Source: Verrucomicrobiota bacterium | Lineage (GTDB): Bacteria > Verrucomicrobiota > Verrucomicrobiia > Opitutales > Intestinicryptomonadaceae | Direction of reading: 5' to 3' | Assembly (NCBI GenBank): GCA_023450935.1 | Contig: JAEXGH010000032.1 | Coordinates: 62,001-126,000, forward strand | DNA: 64,000 nt | Part shown: positions 1-8,320 of the stretch, piece by piece | Layout: the number at the start of each line of letters is the position of its first letter | Position numbering within the stretch: position 1 is the stretch's first letter | Made by a program: the position numbers and the translations under genes | The notes under the pieces: model-generated | What the model was told of the DNA's origin: nothing | The model's input: the letters and a program-made list of their open reading frames with translations, nothing else | Database searches by the model: none

Positions 1-1469
1 AGCATTTTCATATCCCTGTCCAACGCCTGCAGATAGATGAATTTCCCGCTCGGAATTTCGAAATACGCCGAGCCGTCCTCTTCCACAGGAACGACACCGT
101 AGACTATTTTGTTGTCGAAATCGTGGTAGTTCATGGCGGGTGCCTGCTGTCCCTGCGCCTCCCACGCGCCCGCCGTCCAGTTGATTTTCGGCGGATTCTC
201 TATGACGCGCAAAAACTTTATATCTCCTTTTTTAACGCCCTTTAAATGTGTTCCCTCGTAAACATCGCTCACGTAGACAGTGGCGGCCGATTTTGTCAAA
301 TCGCATTGCGACGGCAGGACGGCGGGCTTTTTGCGCGGCTTGACGAGTTTGAAATTGAACAGACCAAGTCCGCTTTTCGATTTTGCAACAACAGTTTCCG
401 CACCCGTGCGCAAATCGACCAGCTCCAAAACGGTCTGGCGGCTTTTCTCTGCAATTTGGCGCGAAACGGCAGCGGTATTTTCGTCGAAAACCGACGGATA
501 TTGAAACTTGAGGCGAACGCTTTTCATTGAGTCGCTCCATTTGTCGGGAAAGTCAACCAATTTGATGGCGTATTCGGGAAAAATCTTCACGACGCTGTGT
601 TTGCCCTCTACGTCAATGTTTCTGTCTATTACCGCAAGCGCGCCCCACGGCTTGTCGTGGCACGAGCCGAGAATTGCAAGCACCCTTCCTCCGCCCAAAT
701 CCACCCCGTCAAGGGCTGCGTTGTTTGTTTCCTGCCCCCAGTATAGCGCGTGGCGCGTGCCGTCCGGATTGCATGTCCACAAACCCTGCGCGCCCGAAAA
801 ATTCCTGTCAACATACTCCCAGCGCGTGTAAAGAATGCGCCCGTCCTCCATTACCGACGCCCCGTTTTCAAACTCAATGGAATTGCCTATCTGGACTATG
901 TTGAAGCCGTCTTTATCGCATTTGTATAAATTGCACATTATATGCCGGTTGCATGCGCAATACTTAGACGCGCGCGTAGAAGAAAACACTATTTCGCCGC
1001 TCGGCAGATATGCGGGATTGATGTCGCTTACGTCCTCCAAAAACGTGAGTTGTCTGATTTTCTTTGTGGCTACATCGTATTCGTAGAGTTTGAAACTGTC
1101 GTCGAAATTCTTTCTCATCGAAAAAACTATTTTATCGCCGTCGAATGAAACGCTCGGATCGCGGACGATTCCGTCCGGCAGATAGACGGGGACTTCGACG
1201 CTTTTTACTGCCCCTTCTGAGTCGAATTCCGCCAAGACGAGCGAAGACTTCCCCGCGCAAAGCCGCCATCTATCCTCATTGAATTCGCCTTTTTGGAACA
1301 TAGTCTCGCTATTGTGGTGGCTGGAGGCGTATTGAAGATGCGAGACAAACACGATTTTTTTGTTCGCCAATTTTTCAGTTTTGTAAAATTCGAAATCGCC
1401 CGCGTTATCCGATTGTGCCTCCGCGAACGCGGCGGCAAAAAAGAGCAAGAAAACCAAAAACTTTTTCAT
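1..1469 (-). CDS. Secreted PD40/HZS-alpha-like beta-propeller protein, 3' end cut by window edge
   Basis: The reverse strand is open from an ATG at 1469 to the window edge (about 489 codons, no stop reached). The protein starts with a lysine pair and a hydrophobic stretch ending near AFAEAQ, a signal peptide. Blade-like repeats follow (DPSVSFDGDKIVFS, then INPAYLPSGEIVFSSTR), typical of PD40/WD40-like propellers. A cysteine-rich patch, YCACNRHIMCNLYK, sits near residue 175. The pattern of a propeller strand, then a Cys-rich CNR..NLY segment, then D.DG.N, recalls the hydrazine-synthase-alpha-like proteins common in Planctomycetes and Verrucomicrobia; most of these are uncharacterised and do not make hydrazine. 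Substrate unknown. It probably has its own promoter at 1479-1506 and no visible Shine-Dalgarno. Family assignment is from recall of motifs; being a real gene is much surer than its function. Confidence 0.75.
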   Translation of the reverse strand, partial: MKKFLVFLLFFAAAFAEAQSDNAGDFEFYKTEKLANKKIVFVSHLQYASSHHNSETMFQKGEFNEDRWRLCAGKSSLVLAEFDSEGAVKSVEVPVYLPDGIVRDPSVSFDGDKIVFSMRKNFDDSFKLYEYDVATKKIRQLTFLEDVSDINPAYLPSGEIVFSSTRASKYCACNRHIMCNLYKCDKDGFNIVQIGNSIEFENGASVMEDGRILYTRWEYVDRNFSGAQGLWTCNPDGTRHALYWGQETNNAALDGVDLGGGRVLAILGSCHDKPWGALAVIDRNIDVEGKHSVVKIFPEYAIKLVDFPDKWSDSMKSVRLKFQYPSVFDENTAAVSRQIAEKSRQTVLELVDLRTGAETVVAKSKSGLGLFNFKLVKPRKKPAVLPSQCDLTKSAATVYVSDVYEGTHLKGVKKGDIKFLRVIENPPKINWTAGAWEAQGQQAPAMNYHDFDNKIVYGVVPVEEDGSAYFEIPSGKFIYLQALDRDMKM

Positions 1470-1478
1470 ATATGAAGA

Positions 1479-1506
1479 ACATTATTGAAGTGTTTTAATT
1501 CTTCAA
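1479..1506 (-). promoter_or_regulatory. Candidate promoter of the beta-propeller gene
   Basis: On the reverse strand TTGAAG (1501-1506) and TAATGT (1479-1484) are separated by 16 bases. The predicted transcription start falls only a few bases before the ATG at 1469, so the message may be nearly leaderless. The -35 box lies in the context TTTTTTCTTGA, which recurs upstream of the efflux adaptor and ppdK genes. Based on consensus match only. Confidence 0.4.
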
Positions 1507-1566
1507 GAAAAAACGCAAAAAAAGCGCAATATGTCGGTTTTGCAAGTTGCCAAATGCCGTAAACTG

Positions 1567-3300
1567 CTACGAATTTTGCGAAAATTTCCAGTCAATCAAG
1601 GTTGCCTGCGGAATTTTGCGCCTATTCCATCTGTTCCAGCCGAGTTTGATTGCCAAGTCAATGGGAGTGTCCATCGGCGGGGGTCTGTCTCTCATTCTCC
1701 ACGCTACGGCGTTGAGCCAGCCGCCGTTTGAAAGCGGAATCACGAAACGGTAGTTTTGCCCCGTCCCGAACGGTTCGGGCTCCTTTAAAAGGCGTATGCT
1801 TTTGAGCGCGAAAATCGGCTCTTTGTTGCCCTCTCCGAATGGGTGGAGAAGCTCCAACTCATCGAGAAGTTCAAGCCCCACATCGCCCGTATCGAGCGTG
1901 AGGCTGATTTTTACCTTCGGGGAGAAGTCGAAGCTTACTCCGTATTTTTCGGAAATCGTTGCGGAAAGGCGTTCCCTGAATTCGTCGATTTTCCCCTCCT
2001 TTACCGCCACGCCCCCTGCCATTGGGTGGCCGCCCCACCTGCCGAGCAAATCGGCGCACGACTGCAAGCATTCCACCATATCTATGCCCAACACGCTTCT
2101 GCCCGAGCCTTTTGTAAAGCCGTTGTCTACTTCGCCGAAAACAATTACGGGTTTGTGGTATTCGCGGCTGAGTTTGCCCGCAATTATACCCACAACACCG
2201 GGGTGCCAAGACGGGTCATAGACAATAACGCAGGAATACTTATCGAGGCCGCGCACGCTGACCTGTTTTATGGCGTCTTCAAGCACGCCGCGCTCGATGT
2301 CCTGACGCTCTTTGTTGATGTCGTTGAGCTCGCAGGCGGCTCGGTAGCAAGTGGTGAAATCGTCGCCCAAAAGCATGTCGAGCGGAAGCGACGCGTCCGC
2401 CAGACGTCCGCTTGCATTGATTCTTGGCCCGAGCTTGAAGGAAATGTCTATAGGCGTGATGTCGTCGCCCAAAGCTATTCCGCTCGCCTGAATGAGGGCT
2501 TGTATACCCGTGCGGCGCGTTGTTTTCAGACGTTTTATGCCGTAGCGCGCCAAGATTCTGTTTTCGTCGGCAAGCGGAACGAGGTCGGCAACAGTGCCCA
2601 TTGCGACCAAGTCGAGGTAGTCTTTCAAATTGATTGACCAAGACGCCTCGTTATTGCGCTGGCGCATTTCCTTGATTATGCCGTGCGCAAGTTTGAACAC
2701 AAGCCCTACGGTGCACAAATTTCGCCACGGCACACCCTCCATATCGAAAACGTGCGGGTTGATTAGCGTGCAGTTATCGCAGACAACTTCGTCTTTGGCT
2801 TGGTGGTGGTCTACGATAATCAGATCGATATTTTTCGACGTTATAAAGTTTATAGCCTCGGTCGCGTTTGTGCCGCAGTCGAGTGCAACGAGCAGGTCGG
2901 GCTTGCCGTCCGACAACGCCCGCTCCAACGCCGACTTGCTCAGTCCGTAGCCCTCCTCCATTCTCCGCGGAACGAAATAGCGCGGATTTACGCCGAAACA
3001 GCGCAAAATGCTCACAAGCAAAGTGGTGCTTGTGATTCCGTCCACGTCGTAGTCGCCGAAAACGAGAATGTTTTGGCGGTTGTCTATTGCCCGAACAATG
3101 CGCAACACGGCGGCGCGCAAGTTTTTAACGCCGAACGGGTCTTCCAGATTGGCGAGCTTGGGACGCAGAAACATTTTTGCCTTTATGGGATCTACATAGC
3201 CGCGCTGGAGAATAAGCGCGCCCAAGAGCGGACTGACACCCAAGTAGGCGCCCAAGTCGGCGGCGAGCTTTTTGTCGTAATTTGCAAATTCCCATTTCAT
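1567..3300 (-). CDS. recJ: Single-stranded-DNA-specific 5'-3' exonuclease RecJ
   Basis: RecJ degrades single-stranded DNA 5' to 3' in recombination, mismatch and base-excision repair. The 577-residue protein has the DHH phosphoesterase motifs in order: GDYDVDG at 82-88, LDCGTN near 140, VDHH at 163-166, then GTVADLVPL, the DHHA1 segment with GPRINASGR and HPGVVGIIAG, and GGHPMAGG. The C-terminal OB-type domain is present, so the length is normal. I use the ATG at 3300, giving MKWEFANY, rather than the in-frame ATG at 3324, because AGGGA lies 11 bases before it and the extra residues look unlike RecJ. It follows secDF by 62 bases on the same strand, in a yajC-secDF-recJ order, and is probably co-transcribed. 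Confidence 0.95.
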   Translation of the reverse strand: MKWEFANYDKKLAADLGAYLGVSPLLGALILQRGYVDPIKAKMFLRPKLANLEDPFGVKNLRAAVLRIVRAIDNRQNILVFGDYDVDGITSTTLLVSILRCFGVNPRYFVPRRMEEGYGLSKSALERALSDGKPDLLVALDCGTNATEAINFITSKNIDLIIVDHHQAKDEVVCDNCTLINPHVFDMEGVPWRNLCTVGLVFKLAHGIIKEMRQRNNEASWSINLKDYLDLVAMGTVADLVPLADENRILARYGIKRLKTTRRTGIQALIQASGIALGDDITPIDISFKLGPRINASGRLADASLPLDMLLGDDFTTCYRAACELNDINKERQDIERGVLEDAIKQVSVRGLDKYSCVIVYDPSWHPGVVGIIAGKLSREYHKPVIVFGEVDNGFTKGSGRSVLGIDMVECLQSCADLLGRWGGHPMAGGVAVKEGKIDEFRERLSATISEKYGVSFDFSPKVKISLTLDTGDVGLELLDELELLHPFGEGNKEPIFALKSIRLLKEPEPFGTGQNYRFVIPLSNGGWLNAVAWRMRDRPPPMDTPIDLAIKLGWNRWNRRKIPQATLIDWKFSQNS

Positions 3301-3362
3301 AGCCAAAGTATTCCCTAAAAACAATCGGCGTTGAAGTAAAACTCCAACGCCGCCGAAATGCG

Positions 3363-5975
3363 TTATTCCCAGTTGCGGACTTCCAACTCTTCCGACTTTT
3401 CAACCCTGTCGCGATTGCCTTTGTTCCACCAGTAGAACACGGGGCTTGCGATGAATATGGAGGAGAACGTGCCGACCACAATGCCGATGAGGAACACCAG
3501 CGAGAAGTCAACTATAATGCCCGTGCCGAACACGAACAACGCCGCCGCCGCTAAAAACGTGCTTATGCTTGTAAGCAATGTTCTGGAGAGGGTCTTGTTG
3601 ATAGAATAGTTGATGACTTCTTTGAGCGTCATATTGGGTTTGAGCTGCAATTCTTCGCGGATACGGTCGAAGACGACGATTTTATCGTTTATCGAGTAGC
3701 CCATAACCATGAGAACCGCCGCAACCATCGGCGCGGAAAACTGCCCGCTGCCGACACCCAACAATCCGAAGAACACATACAAACCAACGCTCATTATAAC
3801 GTCGTGGAAAGTAGCCACAAGCGCGCCTACACCGTAGCTGAATTCGAAACGGAACGCCACATATACCAGAATCGCAATAAGCGAAAGCACCACCGCGATA
3901 AACGCGTCTTTGGTGATGTCGCTACTTACCGACGCGCCCACGCTCGTCTGCGAAATCATATGCAGTTGCGCTTCGGGAAATTTCTGCGCCAACATATCGA
4001 ACGCGCGCTGTCCTTTTTCGCTCTCCACTTGCAAAACGAGATGTTCAGACTTCGTCGAAAGATCTATCTGGTAGGAAGCCTGAATTTCGCCCAAGCCCGT
4101 GTCGGAAGTGGAGGTGCTCAACGCCAAGATGTTTTCAATCGGAATTTTCCTGTCGGGGTTGAAGCTCATAGTCACGATATCGCCGCCGGTGAAGTCGATG
4201 CTCAAAGTTTTGTCGCCTCTATAGACTATCGTGGCAATACCCAGCACGACTATAAACCAAGAAATCATGAACGACCATTTGGTATATTTGAAGAAGTTGA
4301 TTTTAGAGTCGCCCGAGATAATGAACGATTTCGCCAACGCCTTGCGGATTACGTTGTATTTCACGCAGAATTCAAGCATTGCGCGGCTGAACACCAAACA
4401 GCAGAAAAGCGTGGTGAAAATACCGATTGCAAGCGTTACGCCGAACCCCTTTACGGGACCGGTGCCGAATTTCCAGAGGATAATTGCCGAAATGAGCGTT
4501 GTTATGTTTGCGTCTATGATGGCCGAGAACGCCTTATCGTAGCCCGCCGTGAACGAACTCCACAGGCTCTTGCCCATATTGGACTCTTCGCGCATACGTT
4601 CGAATACGAGAATATTGGAGTCAACCGCCATGCCGAGCGTGAGCACCAACGCTGCAATTCCGGGTAGCGTCATAGTAGCGCCGAAGCTCGCCAACACGCC
4701 CACTATTATGAAGATGTTAGCAAGAACAGAAACTACCGCCACAATGCCCATCGCCCGATATGCCACGACCATGAATCCGATTGTAAGAACGGTGCCGATA
4801 ACCGCCGCCCAGAGCGAGTTTTCCTTTGCGGAATCGGCAAGCGAAGGCCCGACCTCGTTGAGCGAGGTGCGCTTCAAGCCGACCGAAAGGGGATTGTTGA
4901 GCGCGTTTGCCAATTCGATTGCCTCACGGCGCGAAAAGTTGCCGGTAATGGAGCCTCTGTCGCTGATTACCGAAATGATGTTCGGCGCGCTCATAAGGCG
5001 GCCGTCGAGAACTATCGCCAGTGGCTGCTTCGTGCCGGTTGCCTTGTCTTCCTCTATAATGGAGCGCGTTATTCTTTCAAAAACTTTCGCGCCGTCTTTT
5101 GTAAACTCCATTGCAACGCTGAAACGGTTTGAGTCCTCCATTGCGGGATACGCCTTTTTTATGATGTCGCCCGAGGCTTCGGGGCGTATTTTCACGTAGA
5201 GCGGCTCTTGGATAACCCTGTTGCCGCGCGTCGATTCCATAACAAGCACTTCATAGCCTGCGGGAATTTCCGAAACGGGGGGCTTGATTGACGACGGACG
5301 GAGCGAGCGGTGCGCCTTGCGGAATTCCAACTTGGCGGGTCTGGAAAGCTCTTCGATTGCCTCGGGGTTGTCCTTGAGCGAAACGCCCGGCATTTGGACT
5401 TCGATTGAGTTGCCGCCCATAATGCGGATTGTGGGTTCGGTAACGCCGAGACCGTTGATACGGTTGTTCATTACAACCAGAACATCGTCGAGCTGTCCCT
5501 TGCGTGAAACGGCGTCGCTATCGAGGTTTTTGTCGTCGATTTCGAGCGTGAACGAAACACCGCCCTGCAAGTCCAAGCCCTTTTTGAGCGCGCCCTTGCT
5601 TTGGCGGTAAAGCTCTTTAAGGAGAATGTCGTTTTTCTTCTTGAGAACTTTCACGTCGGAAACGTCGATGTCGGCAAAATACTTCGACAAGTCGATGTCG
5701 TTTTGGTCGGCGTAGTCGCGCAGCGCAATATACAAAGTGGGGGACTTGGCGGGATTGTTTTTGTAGTTCGCCTTGTCGATTCTCGCTTCCGCCGCGGGAA
5801 GGATTTTCTTTGAAAACTCCTCCTGATTGGAAGTGGCCCTGTTCTGGATAAACTCCTCAAACGGGGTATCCGATATGGGGAACATCGAAGCCGCCGCCCA
5901 CACTAAAACGAGCGCGGTGACTACGAATTTCCAAAACATTGACGGATTTGACTGTTGTGTTCCGGGTAATGACAT
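3363..5975 (-). CDS. secDF: Fused protein-export membrane protein SecD-SecF
   Basis: SecD and SecF use the proton or sodium gradient to pull proteins through SecYEG at the periplasmic side. Here they are one 870-residue polypeptide. The SecD half (about 1-560) has one N-terminal membrane helix, the D1 motif DLQGGVSFTLEID, a large periplasmic domain and helices carrying GMAVDSNILVFERMREE. The SecF half (about 570-870) has the second short periplasmic domain and GYSINDKIVVFDRIREE. About 12 membrane helices are expected. AAAGGA lies about 6 bases before the ATG, one of the clearer ribosome sites here. It follows yajC by 80 bases, which fits a co-transcribed export operon. Confidence 0.97.
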   Translation of the reverse strand: MSLPGTQQSNPSMFWKFVVTALVLVWAAASMFPISDTPFEEFIQNRATSNQEEFSKKILPAAEARIDKANYKNNPAKSPTLYIALRDYADQNDIDLSKYFADIDVSDVKVLKKKNDILLKELYRQSKGALKKGLDLQGGVSFTLEIDDKNLDSDAVSRKGQLDDVLVVMNNRINGLGVTEPTIRIMGGNSIEVQMPGVSLKDNPEAIEELSRPAKLEFRKAHRSLRPSSIKPPVSEIPAGYEVLVMESTRGNRVIQEPLYVKIRPEASGDIIKKAYPAMEDSNRFSVAMEFTKDGAKVFERITRSIIEEDKATGTKQPLAIVLDGRLMSAPNIISVISDRGSITGNFSRREAIELANALNNPLSVGLKRTSLNEVGPSLADSAKENSLWAAVIGTVLTIGFMVVAYRAMGIVAVVSVLANIFIIVGVLASFGATMTLPGIAALVLTLGMAVDSNILVFERMREESNMGKSLWSSFTAGYDKAFSAIIDANITTLISAIILWKFGTGPVKGFGVTLAIGIFTTLFCCLVFSRAMLEFCVKYNVIRKALAKSFIISGDSKINFFKYTKWSFMISWFIVVLGIATIVYRGDKTLSIDFTGGDIVTMSFNPDRKIPIENILALSTSTSDTGLGEIQASYQIDLSTKSEHLVLQVESEKGQRAFDMLAQKFPEAQLHMISQTSVGASVSSDITKDAFIAVVLSLIAILVYVAFRFEFSYGVGALVATFHDVIMSVGLYVFFGLLGVGSGQFSAPMVAAVLMVMGYSINDKIVVFDRIREELQLKPNMTLKEVINYSINKTLSRTLLTSISTFLAAAALFVFGTGIIVDFSLVFLIGIVVGTFSSIFIASPVFYWWNKGNRDRVEKSEELEVRNWE

Positions 5976-6055
5976 TTACTATCCTTTTACTTTGATTAAA
6001 AACATTCAAACGCACCGTATTTGCACACGGCGCGTTGTTTAAAAAATCGTCTCTG

Positions 6056-6400
6056 CTACTTTGTTTCGGTGGGAGCGGCTTCCTGCGCTTGTTCCGCTAC
6101 CTTCTCGCTGATTGCCGATTTCAGAAACTCCACTTTCGTATTGTCGCAAAGTTTGACGATGAAAGTTTTTTCCTTCACGTTTGTGATTGTGCCGAAAATT
6201 CCGCCTATTGTCACGACTCTGTCGCCCGTTTTCAGAGACTGAATCATCTGATTGTGCTGCTTCTGGCGTTTGCGCTGCGGCGCAATCATCAGAAAATACA
6301 TAGCTGCGAACATCAGGACGATGAAAATGAGCATATTCGTTCCGCCGCCCTGAGCTGCGGGAGCGGCTTCCTGTGCAATTATAGATACGATATTTTCCAT
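6056..6400 (-). CDS. yajC: Preprotein translocase subunit YajC
   Basis: YajC is the small accessory subunit of the SecDF-YajC complex. The 114-residue protein has a short N-terminal stretch, one membrane helix (MLIFIVLMFAAMYFLMI), the typical QRKRQKQ basic turn and the conserved cytosolic core LKTGDRVVTIGGIFGTI. The start is placed at MENIVSI (6400); the upstream in-frame ATG at 6430 would add ten residues that fit the family poorly. The bases before the ATG are nearly all T, with no Shine-Dalgarno. It is divergent from gpmI and directly upstream of secDF, as in many bacteria. Confidence 0.95.
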   Translation of the reverse strand: MENIVSIIAQEAAPAAQGGGTNMLIFIVLMFAAMYFLMIAPQRKRQKQHNQMIQSLKTGDRVVTIGGIFGTITNVKEKTFIVKLCDNTKVEFLKSAISEKVAEQAQEAAPTETK

Positions 6401-6540
6401 AAAAAAAGAAATTGTTAAAAGTCTTGGCATTCAACACGCCGCCCCCCGCCCTTGCAAGCAAAAAATTTCGATTTTTCGCTTCACAATCCGCCCGCAAAAC
6501 CGATAAATGCGCTAAAAGTGGGAGTCGGCAAAAATAAAGA

Positions 6541-6569
6541 TTGAAAATGTGCCCTATTAAAACAAGAAT
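6541..6569 (+). promoter_or_regulatory. Candidate gpmI promoter
   Basis: TTGAAA (6541-6546) and AAGAAT (6564-6569) are separated by 17 bases, 24 bases before the gpmI ATG. The 192-base divergent gap between yajC and gpmI (6401-6592) otherwise shows only A/T-rich sequence. Consensus match only. Confidence 0.35.
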
Positions 6570-6592
6570 ACCCGCAATTTTTACAAACAATT

Positions 6593-8176
6593 ATGAACCA
6601 AATAAACGGAATAAGAAGACCTGTAGTATTGGTAATCAGAGACGGTTGGGGCGAAAACCACGACGCGTCCGAAGACAAGTTCAACGCTATCAAATTGGCG
6701 AACGCGCCTTTTTGCAAAAACCTTTCCGCAAAGTATCCGCGGACTGAAATAACCGCCTGCGGACTGGCGGTCGGACTTCCCGAAGGCATCATGGGCAACA
6801 GCGAAGTCGGGCACCAGAACATCGGTGCGGGTAGGGTTGTCGATCAGGAAATCGTCAGAATCGACAAAGGCTTCCAGACGGGCTCGGTTCTCGAAAGCCC
6901 CGTGCTCAAGCAGGTTTTCGAGAAGCTCGACAACGGCGGCGCGCTCCATCTTTTCGGGCTTTGCTCCGACGCCGGCGTGCACTCGATGTTGCGCCACCTC
7001 TACTCGCTGCTTAAAATTTGCGCCGACAAAAAATACACCAAAGTATACCTGCACGCTTTCACCGACGGGCGCGACACTCCGCCGACAAGCGGCTTGGGCT
7101 TTATAAAAGACGTGGAGGCCAAGATGAAGGAATACGGCACGGGCAAAGTGGCTTCAGTTATCGGACGTTTCTGGGCTATGGACAGAGATAAGCGTTGGGA
7201 CAGAGTCCAAAAAGCCTACGACTGCCTCACGGGAGCCGCAGCCGAAGCAGCGGTTGAAAACCCCGAAGACGCCTTCACAAACTACTACGCCCACCCCGCG
7301 CAGGAAAATATGCAGGGCGACGAATTCATAGTTCCCACTTGGGTTGTGGAAAACGGCGAGCCAATCGGACGCGTAAAGGACGGCGACGCCGTTATCTTCT
7401 TCAACTTCCGCGGCGACCGCCCGCGCGAAATGACCTCGGCGTTCATCGACCCGAATTTCGACGGTTTTGCAAGAACGATTTCCCCCAAAGTATTCTTCGT
7501 TACGATGACCGAATACAAAGTGGGTCTGTGCCCGAACGTGCTGTTTCCCAAGCCGCCTAAAATGGCGAACATTCTGGGCGAATACATCAGCTCCAAGGGC
7601 TTGGCTCAGTTGCGCTGCGCCGAAACCGAAAAGTTCGCGCACGTGACGTTCTTCTTCAACGACTACCGCGAAGAGCCCTTCCGCGGCGAAGACAGAATCC
7701 TCATCGACTCCCCGCGCGACGTCCAGACTTACGACCAAAAGCCCGAAATGAGCGAACCCGCCGTTGCCGATGCAGTTGCCAAAGCTGTCCGCGAAAACAA
7801 ATACGCGCTGATTGTAGTCAACTTTGCAAACGGCGATATGGTCGGACACACGGGCAACCTGCCCGCGGCAGTCAAGGCGATAGAAGCCGTCGATAACGGC
7901 GTAAAGGAAATCGCCCAGGCCGCCGACGAAACGGGCGCGGCTCTGGTAATAACAGCCGACCACGGCAACAGCGACCAGCTTTTTGACCCCGTCGTAAACG
8001 AACCCCACACCCGCCACACAATGAATCCCGTTGAAGTGGTAATTTACGGCAAGGGCTTGGAGGGCTTGAAACTGCGTTCGGGCGGAAACTTGGGCGATAT
8101 TGCCCCGACGGTTCTCCAGCTTATGGGCTTGAAAAAACCCGCCGAAATGACGGGCGTTTCGCTCATCGAGCAATAA
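6593..8176 (+). CDS. gpmI: 2,3-bisphosphoglycerate-independent phosphoglycerate mutase
   Basis: This cytosolic enzyme interconverts 3- and 2-phosphoglycerate with two manganese ions and a phosphoserine intermediate. The 527-residue protein shows the alkaline-phosphatase-fold motifs: VIRDGWGEN near 14-23, the catalytic serine in MGNSEVGHQNIGAGR (Ser70), DGRDTPP, FFNFRGDRPREM, and the metal ligands in TADHGNSDQ and EPHTRHT. Length is normal. No Shine-Dalgarno is visible before the ATG. It is a single-gene unit closed by a strong hairpin terminator shared with the convergent radical SAM gene. Confidence 0.97.
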   Translation: MNQINGIRRPVVLVIRDGWGENHDASEDKFNAIKLANAPFCKNLSAKYPRTEITACGLAVGLPEGIMGNSEVGHQNIGAGRVVDQEIVRIDKGFQTGSVLESPVLKQVFEKLDNGGALHLFGLCSDAGVHSMLRHLYSLLKICADKKYTKVYLHAFTDGRDTPPTSGLGFIKDVEAKMKEYGTGKVASVIGRFWAMDRDKRWDRVQKAYDCLTGAAAEAAVENPEDAFTNYYAHPAQENMQGDEFIVPTWVVENGEPIGRVKDGDAVIFFNFRGDRPREMTSAFIDPNFDGFARTISPKVFFVTMTEYKVGLCPNVLFPKPPKMANILGEYISSKGLAQLRCAETEKFAHVTFFFNDYREEPFRGEDRILIDSPRDVQTYDQKPEMSEPAVADAVAKAVRENKYALIVVNFANGDMVGHTGNLPAAVKAIEAVDNGVKEIAQAADETGAALVITADHGNSDQLFDPVVNEPHTRHTMNPVEVVIYGKGLEGLKLRSGGNLGDIAPTVLQLMGLKKPAEMTGVSLIEQ

Positions 8177-8186
8177 AAACGAAAGC

Positions 8187-8220
8187 AAAAAAAAGGACGC
8201 CCAATCGGCGTCCCTTTTTT
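8187..8220. terminator. Bidirectional terminator between gpmI and the YgiQ-type gene
   Basis: GGACGCC (8195-8201) pairs perfectly with GGCGTCC (8207-8213) around a five-base loop. Eight A residues precede it (8187-8194) and a T run follows, so it reads as an intrinsic terminator on both strands and serves the two convergent genes. Confidence 0.85.
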
Positions 8221-8320
8221 TGTCTAAATATGCGGGTAAACCGCGCGTCGGGTATGCGGGCGTTTCGTCCATGTCAAAGGCTCTTTGCAACCTCCGTTTG
8301 CGCCGCCGCAAAAGCTGCCG

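Noticed and set aside
7154..8311. A 385-codon open frame antisense to gpmI
   Set aside because: It mirrors the codon bias of gpmI on the other strand, has no protein family features and overlaps a certain gene along its whole length.
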